A DNA stretch of 64,000 bases, taken from contig CM036619.1 of assembly GCA_020746105.1 (NCBI GenBank), positions 11,446,238 to 11,510,237 on the forward strand, written 5' to 3'. Numbering within the stretch: the stretch's first letter is position 1; every line of letters begins with the position of its first letter. The position numbers and the translations under genes are program-made. Below, piece after piece: positions 36,064-49,337 of the stretch. Origin of the DNA: Trogon surrucura. Taxonomy: Eukaryota > Chordata > Aves > Trogoniformes > Trogonidae. A model generated the notes under the pieces. That model was not told the origin of the DNA and did no database searches. It saw only the letters and a list, made by a program, of their open reading frames with translations.

Positions 36064-36098
36064 CCCCCCCCCCCCCCCCCCCAAAAAAAAAAAAAAAA
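36064..36098. repeat. Homopolymer junction, 19 C then 16 A
   Basis: Nineteen consecutive C bases (36064-36082) are followed immediately by sixteen A bases (36083-36098). Tract lengths in raw data are error-prone and likely polymorphic. Confidence 0.95.
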
Positions 36099-36579
36099 TG
36101 TTCATGAGTGTAAGAACCAAGACTTGGCACAAACATTCATTGGGGCATTCAGCTATGACAGCAGAGTCAGAGATCCAGGTGTCATCTTAGCTTGACTTGA
36201 AGAAGAGATATGAGCTGTGGTCTTCTCCAGCTGAAGTGAGTGCCTTAAGCACCGACCTGTCACTTAACATCAGTCTCTTTCTCCTCTTTTCTCGCTTTCC
36301 TCCTCCACTTGAACTTAACCTGTGAAACAGCTTGGCTTTAACCTCAGAAAGTGTTAAGACCAAGTCTACCTACCTGTACTCCTTCAGGGCAAAGGAAGCC
36401 CCTGTTCCTGGCACAGGGATGTCCGTGTTTTGACTCACTCAGCATTGAGTCCTGGTCAGTCCCTGAATCAAATGGTAACAAATGTGAATCCCTCTTGCTG
36501 TAATTGTACTGTCAATATGGAGGGCCAGTGCAGAATGCATGAGCATGTAAAAAACTCTTAGGTTAATTAAAGAAAATCA
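36099..36579. other. Non-coding stretch, nothing recognised
   Basis: About 480 bp between the homopolymer junction and the next CR1 tail. No frame or repeat of note. Confidence 0.5.
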
Positions 36580-36685
36580 TCATAGAATCATAGAATCATA
36601 GAATAGCCTGGACTGGAAGGGACCTTAGAGATCATTTTAATCCAAACTCCCTGTCATGGGTAGGGACGCCTCTCAACTAGATCAT
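36580..36685 (-). mobile_element. CR1 3' tail
   Basis: The plus strand has three CATAGAAT octamers followed by GGACTGGAAGGGACCTTAGAG, then CCCTGTCATGGGTAGGGACGCCTC and AACTAGATCA. It is the same long-tailed subfamily as 10205-10509 (the CCCATGGCAGGG block), in the opposite orientation and truncated before ORF2. Confidence 0.93.
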
Positions 36686-38359
36686 GCAAATGAGGCATTT
36701 CACTCTTTAATTAGAGATTGTTGTGATGAAGCTCATGTGTGTTTTTATCAGATCTGCCATACCTCATCTCCCTGACTCTAAAAGTATGTTTTCTTAGACA
36801 TGAGCATAAAATGTGCAGTTCTCACCCTGAAGCACCTGTTCAAAATGATAATGACACAGTAAGGCAATAAATGGAAATGTGCAGTTTTGAGAGGTAGATT
36901 TTGATGTTCCTGCTATATTTCACTTTCAGTAAAAAAAAATAAAATACAGAGGCCTACAGCAGAAACAATCTGAGAAAGGAAGCAAGTTCAAGGAACAAGA
37001 GGCATCGGAAGAGAATGCCAGATACTAGCAGAAACACCAAAATAGTAAAACATGGTGGAGCTCTAATAAGACTATGTGATGTGTGATAGAAATTGAAGCA
37101 AATGGAAATGTAATTGTGAAGCCACAGACATCAGCAGTGAGAGGTGAAGTTTAGCACCATACAGAACGTGACTAGACTCCATTAAGACACTTCATGTTCA
37201 GTGCTGTTGCAGAAGGTAATGATCTTGGTCAGCTGTTTTGCCTAGAAGGGAACCTAAAAGCCAAGGAGATAAGAGTGTGAGATGCCAAGTAAGAGATCTA
37301 TCAATTCCCATCTGTCCTTAGTAATTTGTTTCATTAATTGGTCATTATTATCTCAGTGAACAGAGTTCTCTCCCGGGCTCACCTGCTGCTAAGATCTAAC
37401 AGTGAAGTGCACCTGTGGAAGGCAGAATCTCTAGTAGAGACTTGACATGGTCAACCGGGGTGAATTCCTTCTGCCCATACTGCATAAAACTGTACCTCTG
37501 CCTCAAAAATAGGCTAATTCATCTAAAACCATTTTCTGAACAGTGATTTTTTGAGGTAGTCATGTTGGCCTTTTGTCTCTCTCCACAGAGAAAGGAACAC
37601 ATTTGACCTCAACCAGAGAAGTGCTGTGCTGTAGCTCAGGCCTACAGTGAAGTCAGTGCCTGAGTTATCAACTACAGATGTGCTCCAGTACTTGTCTGAG
37701 ATGGATCTAATTTCCCGGCATCGGTCACAATTGAAAAAGAAGCAGGCCACATCAGTGGGATAGGTGCTCCAGCACTACCAGCACAGAGGTGAAACTACAG
37801 ATTTTAGTCTTGCTGTGCTACAAGCAAATCACTTACCAGTGTGCTCCTCTCTCGGAAAGAGCAGCTTTGTGTTGCTCAACAGTGACACCATCTGACTGGT
37901 GAAGGGCAGCAGTAATGGATAAATGGATGATGGGAGAGTGAGATTGGAATAGGCTTTGATGAAAAGGAGGACAGGTTCTCTTAGAGAGGTCAAGGATCAA
38001 AACTGCAAAAAGTATAAATGTGGCAGTAGGACAATAGTTTTGTACGTATTTTAATTGTGCTGGGGAAGACTAGCACATCCCCCTCAGCATTTTCCTACTG
38101 TCTTCCAAGAGTAGTATGTCTCCCAAAGCAAAATGTAGTTTTGCTATTACAATTTGTGTAAACTTCAGAGAAATCATTGATACACTTTAGCTCATTGCTG
38201 GCATTGATATAAGTCTAAACTGATCTACTATAACAGACAAGGCTTCCCATGAGAGCTTTGTAAGGCAGTGGATGTTGGAGAATAAAATAGTTTACTTGTA
38301 GAATATTGGAATTAATTGTGGGTTCACTTAAAATTACCATGAATTGAAAGTTGTTTTGT
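36686..38359. other. Non-coding stretch, nothing recognised
   Basis: No gene or repeat signature; the longest frame is 75 codons (37523-37750, minus). Confidence 0.5.
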
Positions 38360-38790
38360 CTTATGAGGGACATTGCTTAGCATGAGTAGCTAGATCTACT
38401 GAAGCCTTAGGCCACAGACTGTGGTTACCTAAATACTGATGAGCTTAGCCTGAAGAAAGGCAGAGAAACCAGTATTAATTGGGAAAGAACAGAAACGGCA
38501 GCCTCAAGATAAGAAAAGAATGCCTGCCTGGAGAGAGACAAAAGATCTGATGAAGAACAAGAAGACCTCAGACTCAGATATTACTATTGGACTGAACCAT
38601 TGCATGAGGGGAGGTGAACTTGGACTGTAAGTGTGTAATTGCCCAGGTATTTCTCTGTTCAGGGTCTCTCTTAGAGCGTTCTGGATTAAGCTAAAATAAA
38701 CCATACTGTGGCAGAACCCAGAGTCTGAACTCTTCTTTACAGTTAGGAGCTAAGACCGGATCCAGCTGCACCTAGTCTCCCCTCTGTAAG
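38360..38790 (+). mobile_element. Possible old LTR-like segment
   Basis: The layout suggests U3-R-U5: a purine-rich stretch (38460-38620), then GGGTCTCTCTTAGAGCG, a polyadenylation signal AATAAA at about 38695-38700, and a GTGGCAGAACCCAGAGTC phrase like the start of U5. I cannot fix the TG/CA ends or a target duplication, and no clear TATA box is seen. It could equally be unrelated unique sequence with a chance AATAAA. Confidence 0.28.
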
Positions 38791-41700
38791 GAAGCTTAAA
38801 AAGCAAGAGCGTCTAGTCTGAACCTCACAACTCAGCAGGAGGATCTACTTGGATTCTTCTATAACAGTGGAAAGAGGGTTAGACAGCCAAATACCTCAGT
38901 CAGCTGAGTGACAAAAGACTGTTGTGTGGGGCACAGCAGGCAGGGCACATAAAAGAAATTAGTCACCGAGAGTGGCAGTCAAATTAGTTTAAGCAAGTAT
39001 ATGATAAATATGTTAGCAGGCTTTAAGCCTATGCAATTCTTTTTGAGCACTAGAATTTCTACACTGTCTAAAGTGTATTTCAGCTGACCAAGAGTAGCTA
39101 CCTATGAGTCTGTGTCTAGATTCAGTGGAGAGAAATTAATGCTTCTGTAGCACAATTCATTTAATACGTAATTGTGAGATGTTAAAAGAAAAAAATCAAG
39201 TTAGATGATTCATGTCCTAGAAGTTCCTATTTCTTTCCTTGAACTAGCAAGAGAGCTTAGTAGGATCAGTGCAGACTCAGGGTAGATTCAGCCATTGTAC
39301 AGAGAGAAACAGTGAGTTCCAAGTTTCCAAAGCCTACATTCATATATACTTCACAGGTCTTACATCAAACTAACTCTTGCCCTACTGGTTGAACAACCAT
39401 TTGCAATTGAAGAACGTGAGATATACTGGCAGACTGAATCTTCTTGTTTTGTTTTGGCCAAGAGAAATGCAGATTGTGTTCAGAGACCATTCTGCAATGC
39501 AAAACAAAAGTGCAGTATCTAAAAATAATCGGAAGATTCATTCTGAAAACGCATTGCTACTATGAACTAAAATGCTGAGGGTTTTAAGAACAAAATGTGT
39601 CTTGTGTTACACATGCCATATCACCTTGTCTTGTGGCTAGTGCTTATTTCTGGACCTGCCATCTGACTGATCGACTATGTTCCTTCCTGATCTGAGTCTG
39701 TTTTAGGCAAGATTTTTTTTTTCCTTACTAAATGCTCATCAGATAGAAGAAGGAAGAGCAGTGCCATAAGAATACTTCAGGCAAACACATAAAGGAAGTC
39801 ACTGTCAAGAAAAGTGTTGTGTGTTTCACCATTTTATTTTGGTATGATGACTGCTCCGAAAACAGTGAGAAAAGGAATTCAGGTAGGACAAAACATTTCA
39901 GGATGGTAAACTTTTTATTTATTTTCAGAGGATTAGCTGTCAAATATTTCTAGGTAGAATTGAAGTAATCATACCTATGAAATACTTATATTTTGGAGGG
40001 TCCATTTCTTTTTCTAATATTTTTTTTTAGTCTGCACTGTTAATTCATTAAACTGACAAAATAGTAAATTAATGCAACTTTGTTCTTTTCAACAGCTCTT
40101 GGCTTTAAGATTAAGTAGAGCAGAGATGTACATTTTATTTCTTTCCTAACAAATCTGGTGACCTTTTTTAATACATGGATGTAAACCAAGCCCTGTGCAC
40201 AATCCAAAACAAGAGTTCATTAAACCAGCCTTCACTTTCACACAGTCCTGTTGCAATTGTTTTGCCCTCACATGGCTGCAGGTCTTGAAGGAAGACGTCA
40301 GGGTTGCTACCAAGGAAGGATTCCAACTGGGGTAGATCTCTTGCTTTTTTTAGGAATACAGAACAGGTCAGTGTCCTTTGGGTTATGAGTCCAGTCTCTT
40401 GCTATTGGAAAGAGCTATACTGTATATCTTTCCTAAAGTGTTTTCCAAAGTCCTCAGATCAAGATGAAGTATCAATTCTTTGTACTCCCTGTCATATAAC
40501 ATTTCACTGAGGTTATTGTGGCAGAGAAATGACATTAACATTTTGAAGAAAAAGACTAAATAATGGCTATTACATTCCAGTTCTCAGCTCATCAGAGAAT
40601 GAGAATGAGTCTCAGAGAAGACTGCCCGATAGTAACAGGATACTCCTCAAAGACAAGTCACCTTGGAGAAAAGGAGCAGAGACAAAAATAACACAGGAAT
40701 TTCACTTCACATTATATCTTGCTCTTGACTTAAGGGTCAGCTGTGCCAGAGAAATAGGAAACATGTGGACCCCACAGTGTCCAACAAGACAGATTTGAAG
40801 ACTCAGTTGCTTTTACTGTCCCAACTCTGCCAATGAATGCCATAATCACTCAACAAGTGTTCCCAAGTACAAAGAAGTCCAGGAAACTTAGGCAGCATTC
40901 TTATCTCTTTGATAACCTACGGCACTCTCCTTGTTGCAGATGACTTCCTTGCAGACTTCTGAAGGTATTAAACAAAAAAAGAAACCCAGCTGGTCTAACT
41001 CCAGCAAATGTACTGACACAGGATCTTCCTCTCACTCGCTAGGATATCCTGTTGGTAGTAGCCATCAGCCAGATGTTACTAAATTCAGGTCACAGTCCAG
41101 TGAAGAACAATTACGAATGTATAATATGTGATACTTCGCTCAGTGTATTCAAACATTACAGCTGTGCACACATTCAAACAGAGACTGATAGTGCTTTTGG
41201 AGAAGACAAATATCCTGGCAGAAAGATGAAGCACCAACTGCTTAGGCTTCTGAAGTCAAATATACATTACAGCCAATTCAGCTTTTAAGGCTGCATAGTG
41301 GAATAATTTTTTTAGTGAAGTCATATTTTCTCCTCGTAAGGAAAGGGAAAAAAAGCCCTTCAAGATTAGCAGAGCTTCCCTATAGACTACTGTGTCAATT
41401 TTTGACTGTACTGCACACTGCAACACAGAATTAGACCCAGAGCTGAGCAAACTATTCTGAGCAGACAACATATTCACCAGATTTATGATATATCTAGACT
41501 CAGTGCCACACGCCTGAGTAAAACCCAGAAGCTATTTTGCAGAGGATGAGGATTAAGCTGGGGAAGGAAGTTTTATACCCAAATTGGCCCCAAACCTTGA
41601 AGAATATACAGTATAATTGTAGTCTCTCTTTTTGTTAAAAAAAAATTAGTCTTTATATCAAGCAGTTCGTCACAGGTGTACAGAGGATTTAACTTCAGCT

Positions 41701-42311
41701 TGCTCAGTGTATGGAGTTAGAGACTGGAGGTGTAGGGCTGATTGTTTCAATCACCTGCAACAGTCCTTTTTTTCTGTTGATGTTACTTTTTGGGAGTGTT
41801 GCTGTACTAAACAGGAAAGAGTCTGTCTAAGTTTCTGGATGTATTTGTTTTTCTTTAGAAATAAGGTTGGGACTCTTAAAAAGGTTTATTTGGAGATAGA
41901 CCTCCTCTAGGGAATGGCAGAACAATCAAAACCTTTTCCATTCTCCCTTCCACTGAAACACCACATTTGAACAAGTTGCATTAACTTCAGATTTTTTAAA
42001 AATACAAGTTCCTTCCTGACTAAGGTAGAAACACGTAAACCACTGGGAGCAAGATTTATTGGCTATTTACAGACTACTTTACATTCCATTTTCTCCTGGC
42101 AAATCCAAGCAATGTAATTGTGTTGGCATGTACATGCATGGCCTTGTTTGCAAAGGGTATGGCCACATATCCCTGTGCAGCTCGTTTGATCGGTTGGTTT
42201 ATTGGTGCACCCTGGCTGTACATTTCCCCTTGTTGTACTGGAGTTGACTGATGAAAAAAACCCAAGACAACCCTGGAGCCTCAGTTCACTGTTGTCCTGA
42301 CTCAGGTGGTG
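38791..42311. other. Non-coding stretch, nothing recognised
   Basis: AT-rich; all frames are below 80 codons and without domains. T runs occur near 40019 and 39712. Confidence 0.5.
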
Positions 42312-42369
42312 GGTGTTTAATGGTTGGACTTGATGATCTTAAAGATTTTCTGTGATTCTGTGATTCTGT
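42312..42369 (+). mobile_element. CR1 3' tail, about 55 bp
   Basis: GGTTGGACTTGATGATCTTAAAGATTTTCTGTGATTCTGTGATTCTG is a CR1 terminus. The usual TCCAACC block between the tail and the two octamers is missing, suggesting a small deletion. It belongs to the same tail type as 14820 and 44691. Confidence 0.85.
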
Positions 42370-44690
42370 TTTGGGAAATTAGCACACAATTAAGTGTTCT
42401 GAAACCATTTTTTTGCAGTATTCTCAGTGTTCAGATTTATCACTACGATCCCAAAAACTAAAACCTCTGACAGAAAAGGAGATGAAAAAGTCGAAACACC
42501 ACATTTTTTTTTTTTTTGGTTTCCTATGACATTTGAAATACGTTGATGTTTTCCCAGAAACTTTTGGTCTTGTGAATCATTTTCCCATGGAAATCTTTTC
42601 TTTTGGAAAGTTCTTCGCTAATCCAAATAGTAGTAAGTTCAGCGTCCAGTTCATACACAGCAATATTTCCTTTGCATGTCTGCACATGGCCCAATAGGTT
42701 TCTGAACTCTAGATGGGGACTAGTCTTCTCTTTGCCACTTACCATCACTGTCCTACAACTAAGTGTATTTTGACAATCTCTTCCAGTGTTCTTTTCTTGG
42801 CAGCACCTGTCTCTAGACTCATTTTACTTTAAGCTTCTAACGATATTATTTAGATCATAATGTTTTTACTAATTTTTCCCCTTTTGACTGTCAGTACATT
42901 TGTCTTGCACATTTACCCCTTCTGTTCAAACAGCACTCACAGATGCAGCAAGTGCTGGAGAACTATGGGGAAAGGGAGTACTCTCGGGGATGGCGAGACA
43001 ACATGGGTATCCTCATTCCCTAAGAAGTGATATCATGTTGTCCTTTTTGTGGCATTAGTGCTGACCTGCTATTTTCTAAGCCCTTAATTCAGCTTTTCTT
43101 CATTCAGATATATCATGCAGATATATGTTTGACAACATTGCTGGCGCTCTTGTGCATAGTGCTTCAGCAAAAGGCACTTTCAGGTGCTCTGTAACACAAG
43201 AAGGCACAGGTGTCATCGACTTTATGTTTTTCAATGACTGATAGCAGGACACCCAAAAGAGCCAGGTAACTGTGCTGCCAGTTTCCCCGAAGAAGGGGAT
43301 TCTGTTATCCCAGGGAAATCACAAGCCATTTCAATGCGAGCGCTTCTCAGAGCACATTGACAACCTCTCTTAACCTTGATTGCATGTCTTCCCAGCAGCA
43401 AACACAGTGACTGACTACATGCAGGAACAAGCAAAGCTGTGAGCAGTGGAAATAATACAGCTCAGCTCCCTACCGATGTGTGCTGCCTGGTCTCCTCTGA
43501 TATCCTGTAAAGACTGACCTCGCATCTTAGCCAATCCCCTCTGCTGGTGCATCCACAAAATCACTCTTCTGGGCATAATCTGGTGTCTAATAAAGCCTGA
43601 ATTAACACACCAGCCTGCTTCTCAGTTGGATGCACAAGTAAGCTGCATCTATAGTAATAAATTAAACAATACTAGGGAATGTTCCCAGGCACTGGAACTT
43701 GACCAACTATGCTGTTAAATTGTGAGAATATTGGCTGGCATAGTTTTGACCAGAGAAAACTAGCACTCCTTTAAACAATCCCCAGGAACTGTGTAGGAGT
43801 TAGAAAAAGCCATAGTCCACCGAAACAGACATTTGGACATAGTCATCTTTTCTGGGAGGGTGAGAGAGTTTAATAGTATGGAAACCATTCTGTGCCAAAT
43901 GGCTTCAGGAGCAAAGAACAGTACCAGGCATGTTTAATTCACTACGGTAGATGTAGCTATAGTCTATTTTTGCCCCACCCAGTTTCTGATCTTCATGACA
44001 CTTGTGGGAAAATAATGTCTTTGAAATGACCCCGTTTTCATTACATTGAATTGAGCTGACTGATAGAAGGATGTGCGCCCACATCCGTAAACACCTACCC
44101 ACCAGCACATGCACATACCCATGTGACGTACGTGTGCATAAACACTTATATGTGTGCATACGTAAACACATACATGCACTTACAGAATTTTAAATGCAGT
44201 TTCTTTCATAAAAGTCTTGCACAAACATACAAAATCTTATCACAGCTCCCTATGTATTTGTGATTGAGAAAGAATTTCCCAAGCCACAAGAGAATTAACA
44301 GTATTTCAGAGGAAGATCTGTCCTTTTTCTAAGTAGGAGATAAAGTTTATTTCCTAGGATCAGCTGGACTTTTTATTAAAAAAAAAAAAATTAAAATAAA
44401 CCCAGGCATTGCTGGGACACACTGAAACTCTTGGTCCCTTGACTGGTTGTAGGGTGTCAGAGTCTTGTCTTGTCCTGTTTAGAGCTGGAGGAGTTGTTGC
44501 TGTGAATGTTTTTGGGCTAAGCACCCATGTCATGGTGCCCAGTTGATGTGAGTGCCTGGTTTGGGTGGTACAGACATCCCTGTCTCAGCCTTGTACACCC
44601 CTGCACAGCGAGCTCTGTCCCGTCAGGTGACTGATTCGCCAGCAGAGGGGAGCAGTCCATGCCATATGCCTCCTTTAGGCTGTGCAAGTT
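42370..44690. other. Non-coding stretch with one purine-pyrimidine alternating patch
   Basis: No gene or interspersed repeat. A T run of 15 lies near 42505. The patch at 44100-44185 is listed separately. Confidence 0.5.
44100..44185. repeat. Alternating purine-pyrimidine patch
   Basis: Many CA/TG/TA steps occur in a row, with repeated GTGTGCATA (around 44132 and 44152) and a GTGACGTACGTG core near 44122-44133. Such composition is prone to Z-form DNA. The TGACGT piece also resembles a half CRE. Confidence 0.5.
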
Positions 44691-44752
44691 CATAGAATCA
44701 TAGAAGCATTTAGGTTGGAAAAGACCTTCAAGATCACTGAGTTCAAATATCC
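44691..44752 (-). mobile_element. CR1 3' tail, about 60 bp
   Basis: The plus strand reads CATAGAATCATAGAAGCATT, then TAGGTTGGAAAAGACCTTCAAGATCACTGAGTTCAA. It has the AAAAGACC tail type shared with the copy at 14820-15590. Confidence 0.9.
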
Positions 44753-46389
44753 ATACAAGGTTGTAAAAATACCAGGGTACAATTTGCGGGTGCCAAACCA
44801 GGCACGGATGTCATGTCTGTAGTAAAAGCAGTGACTTAATATCCCAGTAATCTTTCAATTATACGAGTTAAACTAGTTGAAGCTCAGTCAATTCACCATG
44901 CCTAGACCTTTCTCTGTATTAGCTGTATCAGGAATTGCGCCGAGAACCCTGTGTCATACTGATTCGGATTGAATGTTACCAGTTTTACAAGCTCACACTT
45001 TGTGTGCATATAACCACTCTGCGAAACCCAGGTCTGTCTCTGCCTTTTGGGGTTCCTCAGAGCATGCTTCAAAGATAAACCTGAATCAAAAGAGAAGATT
45101 TGGTTTGGATTTCTCAAAATCCTCAGACTGCAGTGAGGATTTTGTCCCTGAGCTCTTTTTTTGTTAAAATGAGGAATAATAATCTGCACTGTGAATAGAA
45201 TACAATTAATTTTCCCACTTACTGTTTTTGCAAGTAAATCAGGGGTTTTTTTTAAGGCAAGTTAATGATAACCTTTTCTCTACAACACTCAGCCCTGAAG
45301 ACACCAAGTTGGAACAGATGGGTAATGTACTGGTATTTCGCAATATGTTCAGAGAAAAAGCTGCACCCAGAAATTAAAATAAGGCTTTAGGTGCCAAATA
45401 GCAGAGAAGGGTGATGTGTTTTTTTTTTTTTTTTTTAAGCATATGTTCTCGTAAGCAAGCAGAAGAATTCCGGCAGCAGCCTGGAGGGAAGAAATGCCGG
45501 CTGTCAGGCAATTCCTCTGACATGCAAAAGCCAGTGATTTACCACGTGAGCAGAACCGAGCAAACTTCCGAAGGCCTGCAGCTCCTGAGATGTTTTTCGT
45601 GTCTCTTGCAGTGCCAAACTGCAGCTCCAAACTCTGGGTAAAACATCTGTACTCTGCCCACACAAGAGGAATGCTGGAGGTGACCCAGAAAGAGGCAAAT
45701 GTAAATTATTACCTTCTTTCACTTCATTACCAGGAGGCCTAAAATTCACCATTCTCTGCTTTTTCCCTTTAAAAAGTCTTGTGTTTGCAAGATATTTTTT
45801 CTCTGTTTTGATTTGTCTGTGATACCAGGTCTTATTTAAGAAATGGTGGTGGTTTCTGAGTTTTTAGTTGCTAAGCTGGGTATGTGACTATTTCACAGAA
45901 TTCCCTTTTTTCCAGTCCTTGGTTGGGTAGCTGAATTAAACATGAATACTTTGATGTGAATTAATAAACTCTGGAACAGGTCTTTATTATTTGTTCTTCT
46001 GTTCTTGAATCTTTTATGAAATGCTGTGTAGACAAGTTTATAATCTTTGTTATCCAGTCAAAAAAATGTAATGTAAGATGAAGCAGATGTGTTCAAAGAA
46101 CAAGATTTTGAACTTGTTTTCATAGATAGGTTTTTGTAAAAAAGCAGAATACAAGTTGAAACTATTTATGCTCCTTCAGAGGTCACTGGTTTTGAAAGCT
46201 GGTAAAAAAATAACTGGAAAAAGAACTGAATAAGACAAAGATGGGAAATTGGATTTCAGGCACCTGTATGAACTTCATATGATCTAGATGAATACAAGCA
46301 GTTTCTGTAAGAGAAAATAGCTAGTACATCTTCTGAACATATCAGCTAAAGAATGGATAAAGGAGCAGTAGTAGTTACGATTTATCAGA
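44753..46389. other. Non-coding stretch, nothing recognised
   Basis: A T run of about 18 lies at 45418-45436. Frames of 76-104 codons overlap on both strands at 45349-45752 and show no domain, so they are regarded as chance. Confidence 0.5.
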
Positions 46390-47015
46390 CTTTCTAAAGG
46401 TCTAATAAGAATCTTTGCAGGAGACTTTTTAAAGAATTGGAATAGTAATGCGTGAGATGTCAGACTCTTTCATAAATTTGGAATTGTCAAAAAAGTTGGA
46501 AAAAAAGAATAATCATTTCTTTTTCCAGTACAGAATAAGTTAAGCATTAGATAGCCTAGAGCTCTGTGCCACACTCATGATATTTGTTAGGAGTATTGGA
46601 AATTTGAAAGAAGAAGCCTCTAGTAATCAGTGAAGTAGCCGATCTGGAAGATTATGCAAGTATTTACAAGTTGTGTTACCAGACAACACCAAAGAGCTTT
46701 ATAAGGCTGTAATAAAACCAAGTGAGCAGTCATTGTGATGGCCAAAGTGTCTGTGAAAAGTTAATACACTCTGGAAGAAATAATTCAAACTGTGTGCTGT
46801 GAGTTTCTTACACATTCAGGAAAGATACTTTTATGACCTGAGGTTCTGGAAATTACTGTAAGAATATCGTAAGAAAATATTTTAAGATCTCTCTCTACAG
46901 ATATTTAAGATTGTATATGAGAAATATATCTCAAAGATTACATGATCCTAGATCAAATCTTGGGGAGGGACTAAGTGATCTGCCTAAATACCTTCCTAAG
47001 AAAATATGATAAGGT
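46390..47015 (+). mobile_element. Old CR1 body relic
   Basis: Decayed blocks follow the CR1 RT region and tail in order: CTTTGCAGGAGACTTTTTAAAGAAT near 46413, TTCATAAATTTGGAATTGTCAAAAAAGTTGG near 46470, GAAGTAGCCGATCTGGAAGATTATGC near 46632, CACCAAAGAGCTTTATAAGGC near 46687, and a tail-like GGGAGGGACTAAGTGATCTGCC near 46962. No frame survives. It resembles the old CR1 lineages of reptiles more than the young avian tails nearby. Confidence 0.5.
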
Positions 47016-49278
47016 AGGTCAATGTAAACATTTGCTGTGTAAATAGCAGCATTCAGAAGAATGATTATTTTTAAGAGTTTTATGTATTTTTTAATAGATA
47101 GATAGATAGATAGATAGATACACTTACCAAAAAAGACACATAGATATACACACTGCTTTTTTTTTTGTAATCAAGTCCTTGTAGCTCATATGTAAAAGAA
47201 CTTTGTCCAGAACTATCATCTCTGGGAAACAAAACCAGCAAGTCTCCCAACCTGTCCAAAATGTGGCAAAATTTTAACTCATGCTCATTTCTGAAAAAAG
47301 TGTGTTCTACAGTGTTTGTCCTCACTCACAGTAAACTCTCTGGATTGCATCAACCTCAACATATTTATTCTCTGTTGAAATGCCACTGCAGAGCATCAGC
47401 AGAGCCCCTGGTTCATTTGAACTTGCCTTTACTGTTAGGATTTTACAGGGGATGAAAATTCCTGGGTAGCGACGACCTACAGGAGAATAACAGTGTTACT
47501 TGTAACATTATAAGGCACACAAAACTGATGAAATTGTCTCCTACCTGGACCTTTTCCAGTGCTCCAAATATGGGTCAAAATTGTTTAGTCTCTATCTATA
47601 TCCATAATTTTGTTTTCATGTTACATATGTGGCATTCATGTGCAGGGATTTCTGTTCTAGCTACATTAGGAGTGTCAATAAGGAATGAGACACGGTTTTT
47701 GCATTGCTTCAGAAAGACAAGAAAACCTTAATGTATACACATAGTTAAATGCTACTCCAATATTATCAATATTTTCAGGTTTTATTAGGAAATATGCCCA
47801 CTCATCAGTCAAAGTTGGCAGTATAGGTCAGCTTTTCCACTTCTATTAACTCTGGTGTAGGTCTGCCAACATTAGCCAAGTTGCACCAGTGTGTACCAGC
47901 TGAGCAGTCGGCTTTTAGAAATGTATTTGTTTTCCTGTCTTGACCTCAAGCTCTTAGGAAAAGAACTAATGCTAAGAATAGTTGTTTCTGGAGTGGGTAT
48001 TTTCCATATCCCATTTGCTTTCTCTATCATTTATATATATTTTTTTTTTTTTTGTAAGGAGACAGCTTTACGCTTTTATAGAAACCTCATTGCTAAGTTA
48101 TTAAGTGTGTGAAACCTCATTCCTAAAGCAGCACTGAGTTTAATAAAAACACAATGAACTGCAAAAACTCAAGGGGAAAAAAACACTACAAAAACATAAA
48201 GGACATTGAACAAGACTTCCATAACTTTCCTTAAATGTATGAAATGCTCCAAATTTTTTTTTAATGTTGGTAAAAAGATACCAAAAGTATTTTGTCGCTG
48301 TATGTGTGTTTTAGCATTCTGACGGATACCTCTGCTGTGATGTCTGGTGTATACTGGGTATTATTATTGCAGATTATGCTGTAAGTGTCCTGGAGCATTA
48401 ACATTAGACATCATTCAGGTGCAGCACTCTGGTTTATAGCCACTTTCAACATGCAAAATCAGGAGAAAGAGAGAGACTGATTCTTCACTAGGTTAAAGAC
48501 CCCTTTCTCCAGTATCTTCATAAGGTTAAGTCATGAGATGTTCACTGCTTTTGACTTGTGGAACAGACTGGAGAAAAATCCCATGATTCTTGCTGTTCTA
48601 TATCGGCATCATGCCCTCCTTTCTATTTTCTTCCCTGTGCTTTTATTTCTTATCTTGTTGTAGCTACTGGCCAGTTCAGGAACACTGGAACATGCTCAGA
48701 GCAGCTTTCAAAGGCTCCAGGTGAGTGAGCACAGACAAATCTCCCACGGAAATCATGGGGCTAGGAAGGGTGAGGACTACGACATGGATTTATGGTTTTG
48801 AAAAGCACAGAATAATGTGATTTTCTTGATGCATAGCCCTACCCTTAAATTCAGTGCCCAAAGGGTGTTTTCTGGCCATTAGAGCTTCATTGTTGTAACT
48901 CTTGTATTGTTAGAATGGCCTCTGGCATGATTTTCCCCAAAACTGCCAACTCCCAAACAGGTCTTACACACAATTTGGATTTTAGAACAGGCCAGAAATC
49001 ACTCTCAACAAACTGTTTACACATAGCCACCATATATTAGCAAGGAAGGGAATATAAGAGTATGGGGACACACTCCCCAATACCAGGAGGGCTTGATGCT
49101 CGCAAATGGTCCTAGATGTAGCTATGGAGTGCCGAGTCTTACATCCAACCTACGTGATCATCCAATATCTTTACTGTACTGGTTATTTCACACAGAACTT
49201 AGTTAACTTCAGGTAAGAGTCATCTAGCTGCATGCCTATGCAGACAAATCAAAACCTCCAGAAACTCAGTATCCTAGA
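47016..49278. other. Non-coding stretch with a GATA microsatellite
   Basis: Apart from the microsatellite at 47094-47120 and a T run near 48040, no element is recognised. All frames are below 85 codons. Confidence 0.5.
47094..47120. repeat. (GATA)n microsatellite
   Basis: Almost seven uninterrupted copies of a tetranucleotide (ATAG/GATA). A likely length-variable locus. Confidence 0.95.
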
Positions 49279-49337
49279 TAGAATCATAGAATCATAGAAT
49301 GTTAGGGATTGGAAGGGACCTCGAAAGATCATCAAGT
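49279..49337 (-). mobile_element. CR1 3' tail, about 60 bp
   Basis: The plus strand has two ATAGAATC octamers, then GTTAGGGATTGGAAGGGACCTCGAAAGATCATCAAGTTAG. It has the same tail type as 12917 and 49704 and is cut off after the terminal sixty bases. Confidence 0.9.

Noticed and set aside
43905..44179. 88- and 71-codon minus-strand frames rich in Cys, His and Met
   Set aside because: Both translate the alternating purine-pyrimidine patch at 44100-44185; composition artefact.
47094..47120. CRISPR-like or sex-chromosome GATA array
   Set aside because: Only seven tetranucleotide units with no spacers; an ordinary microsatellite.
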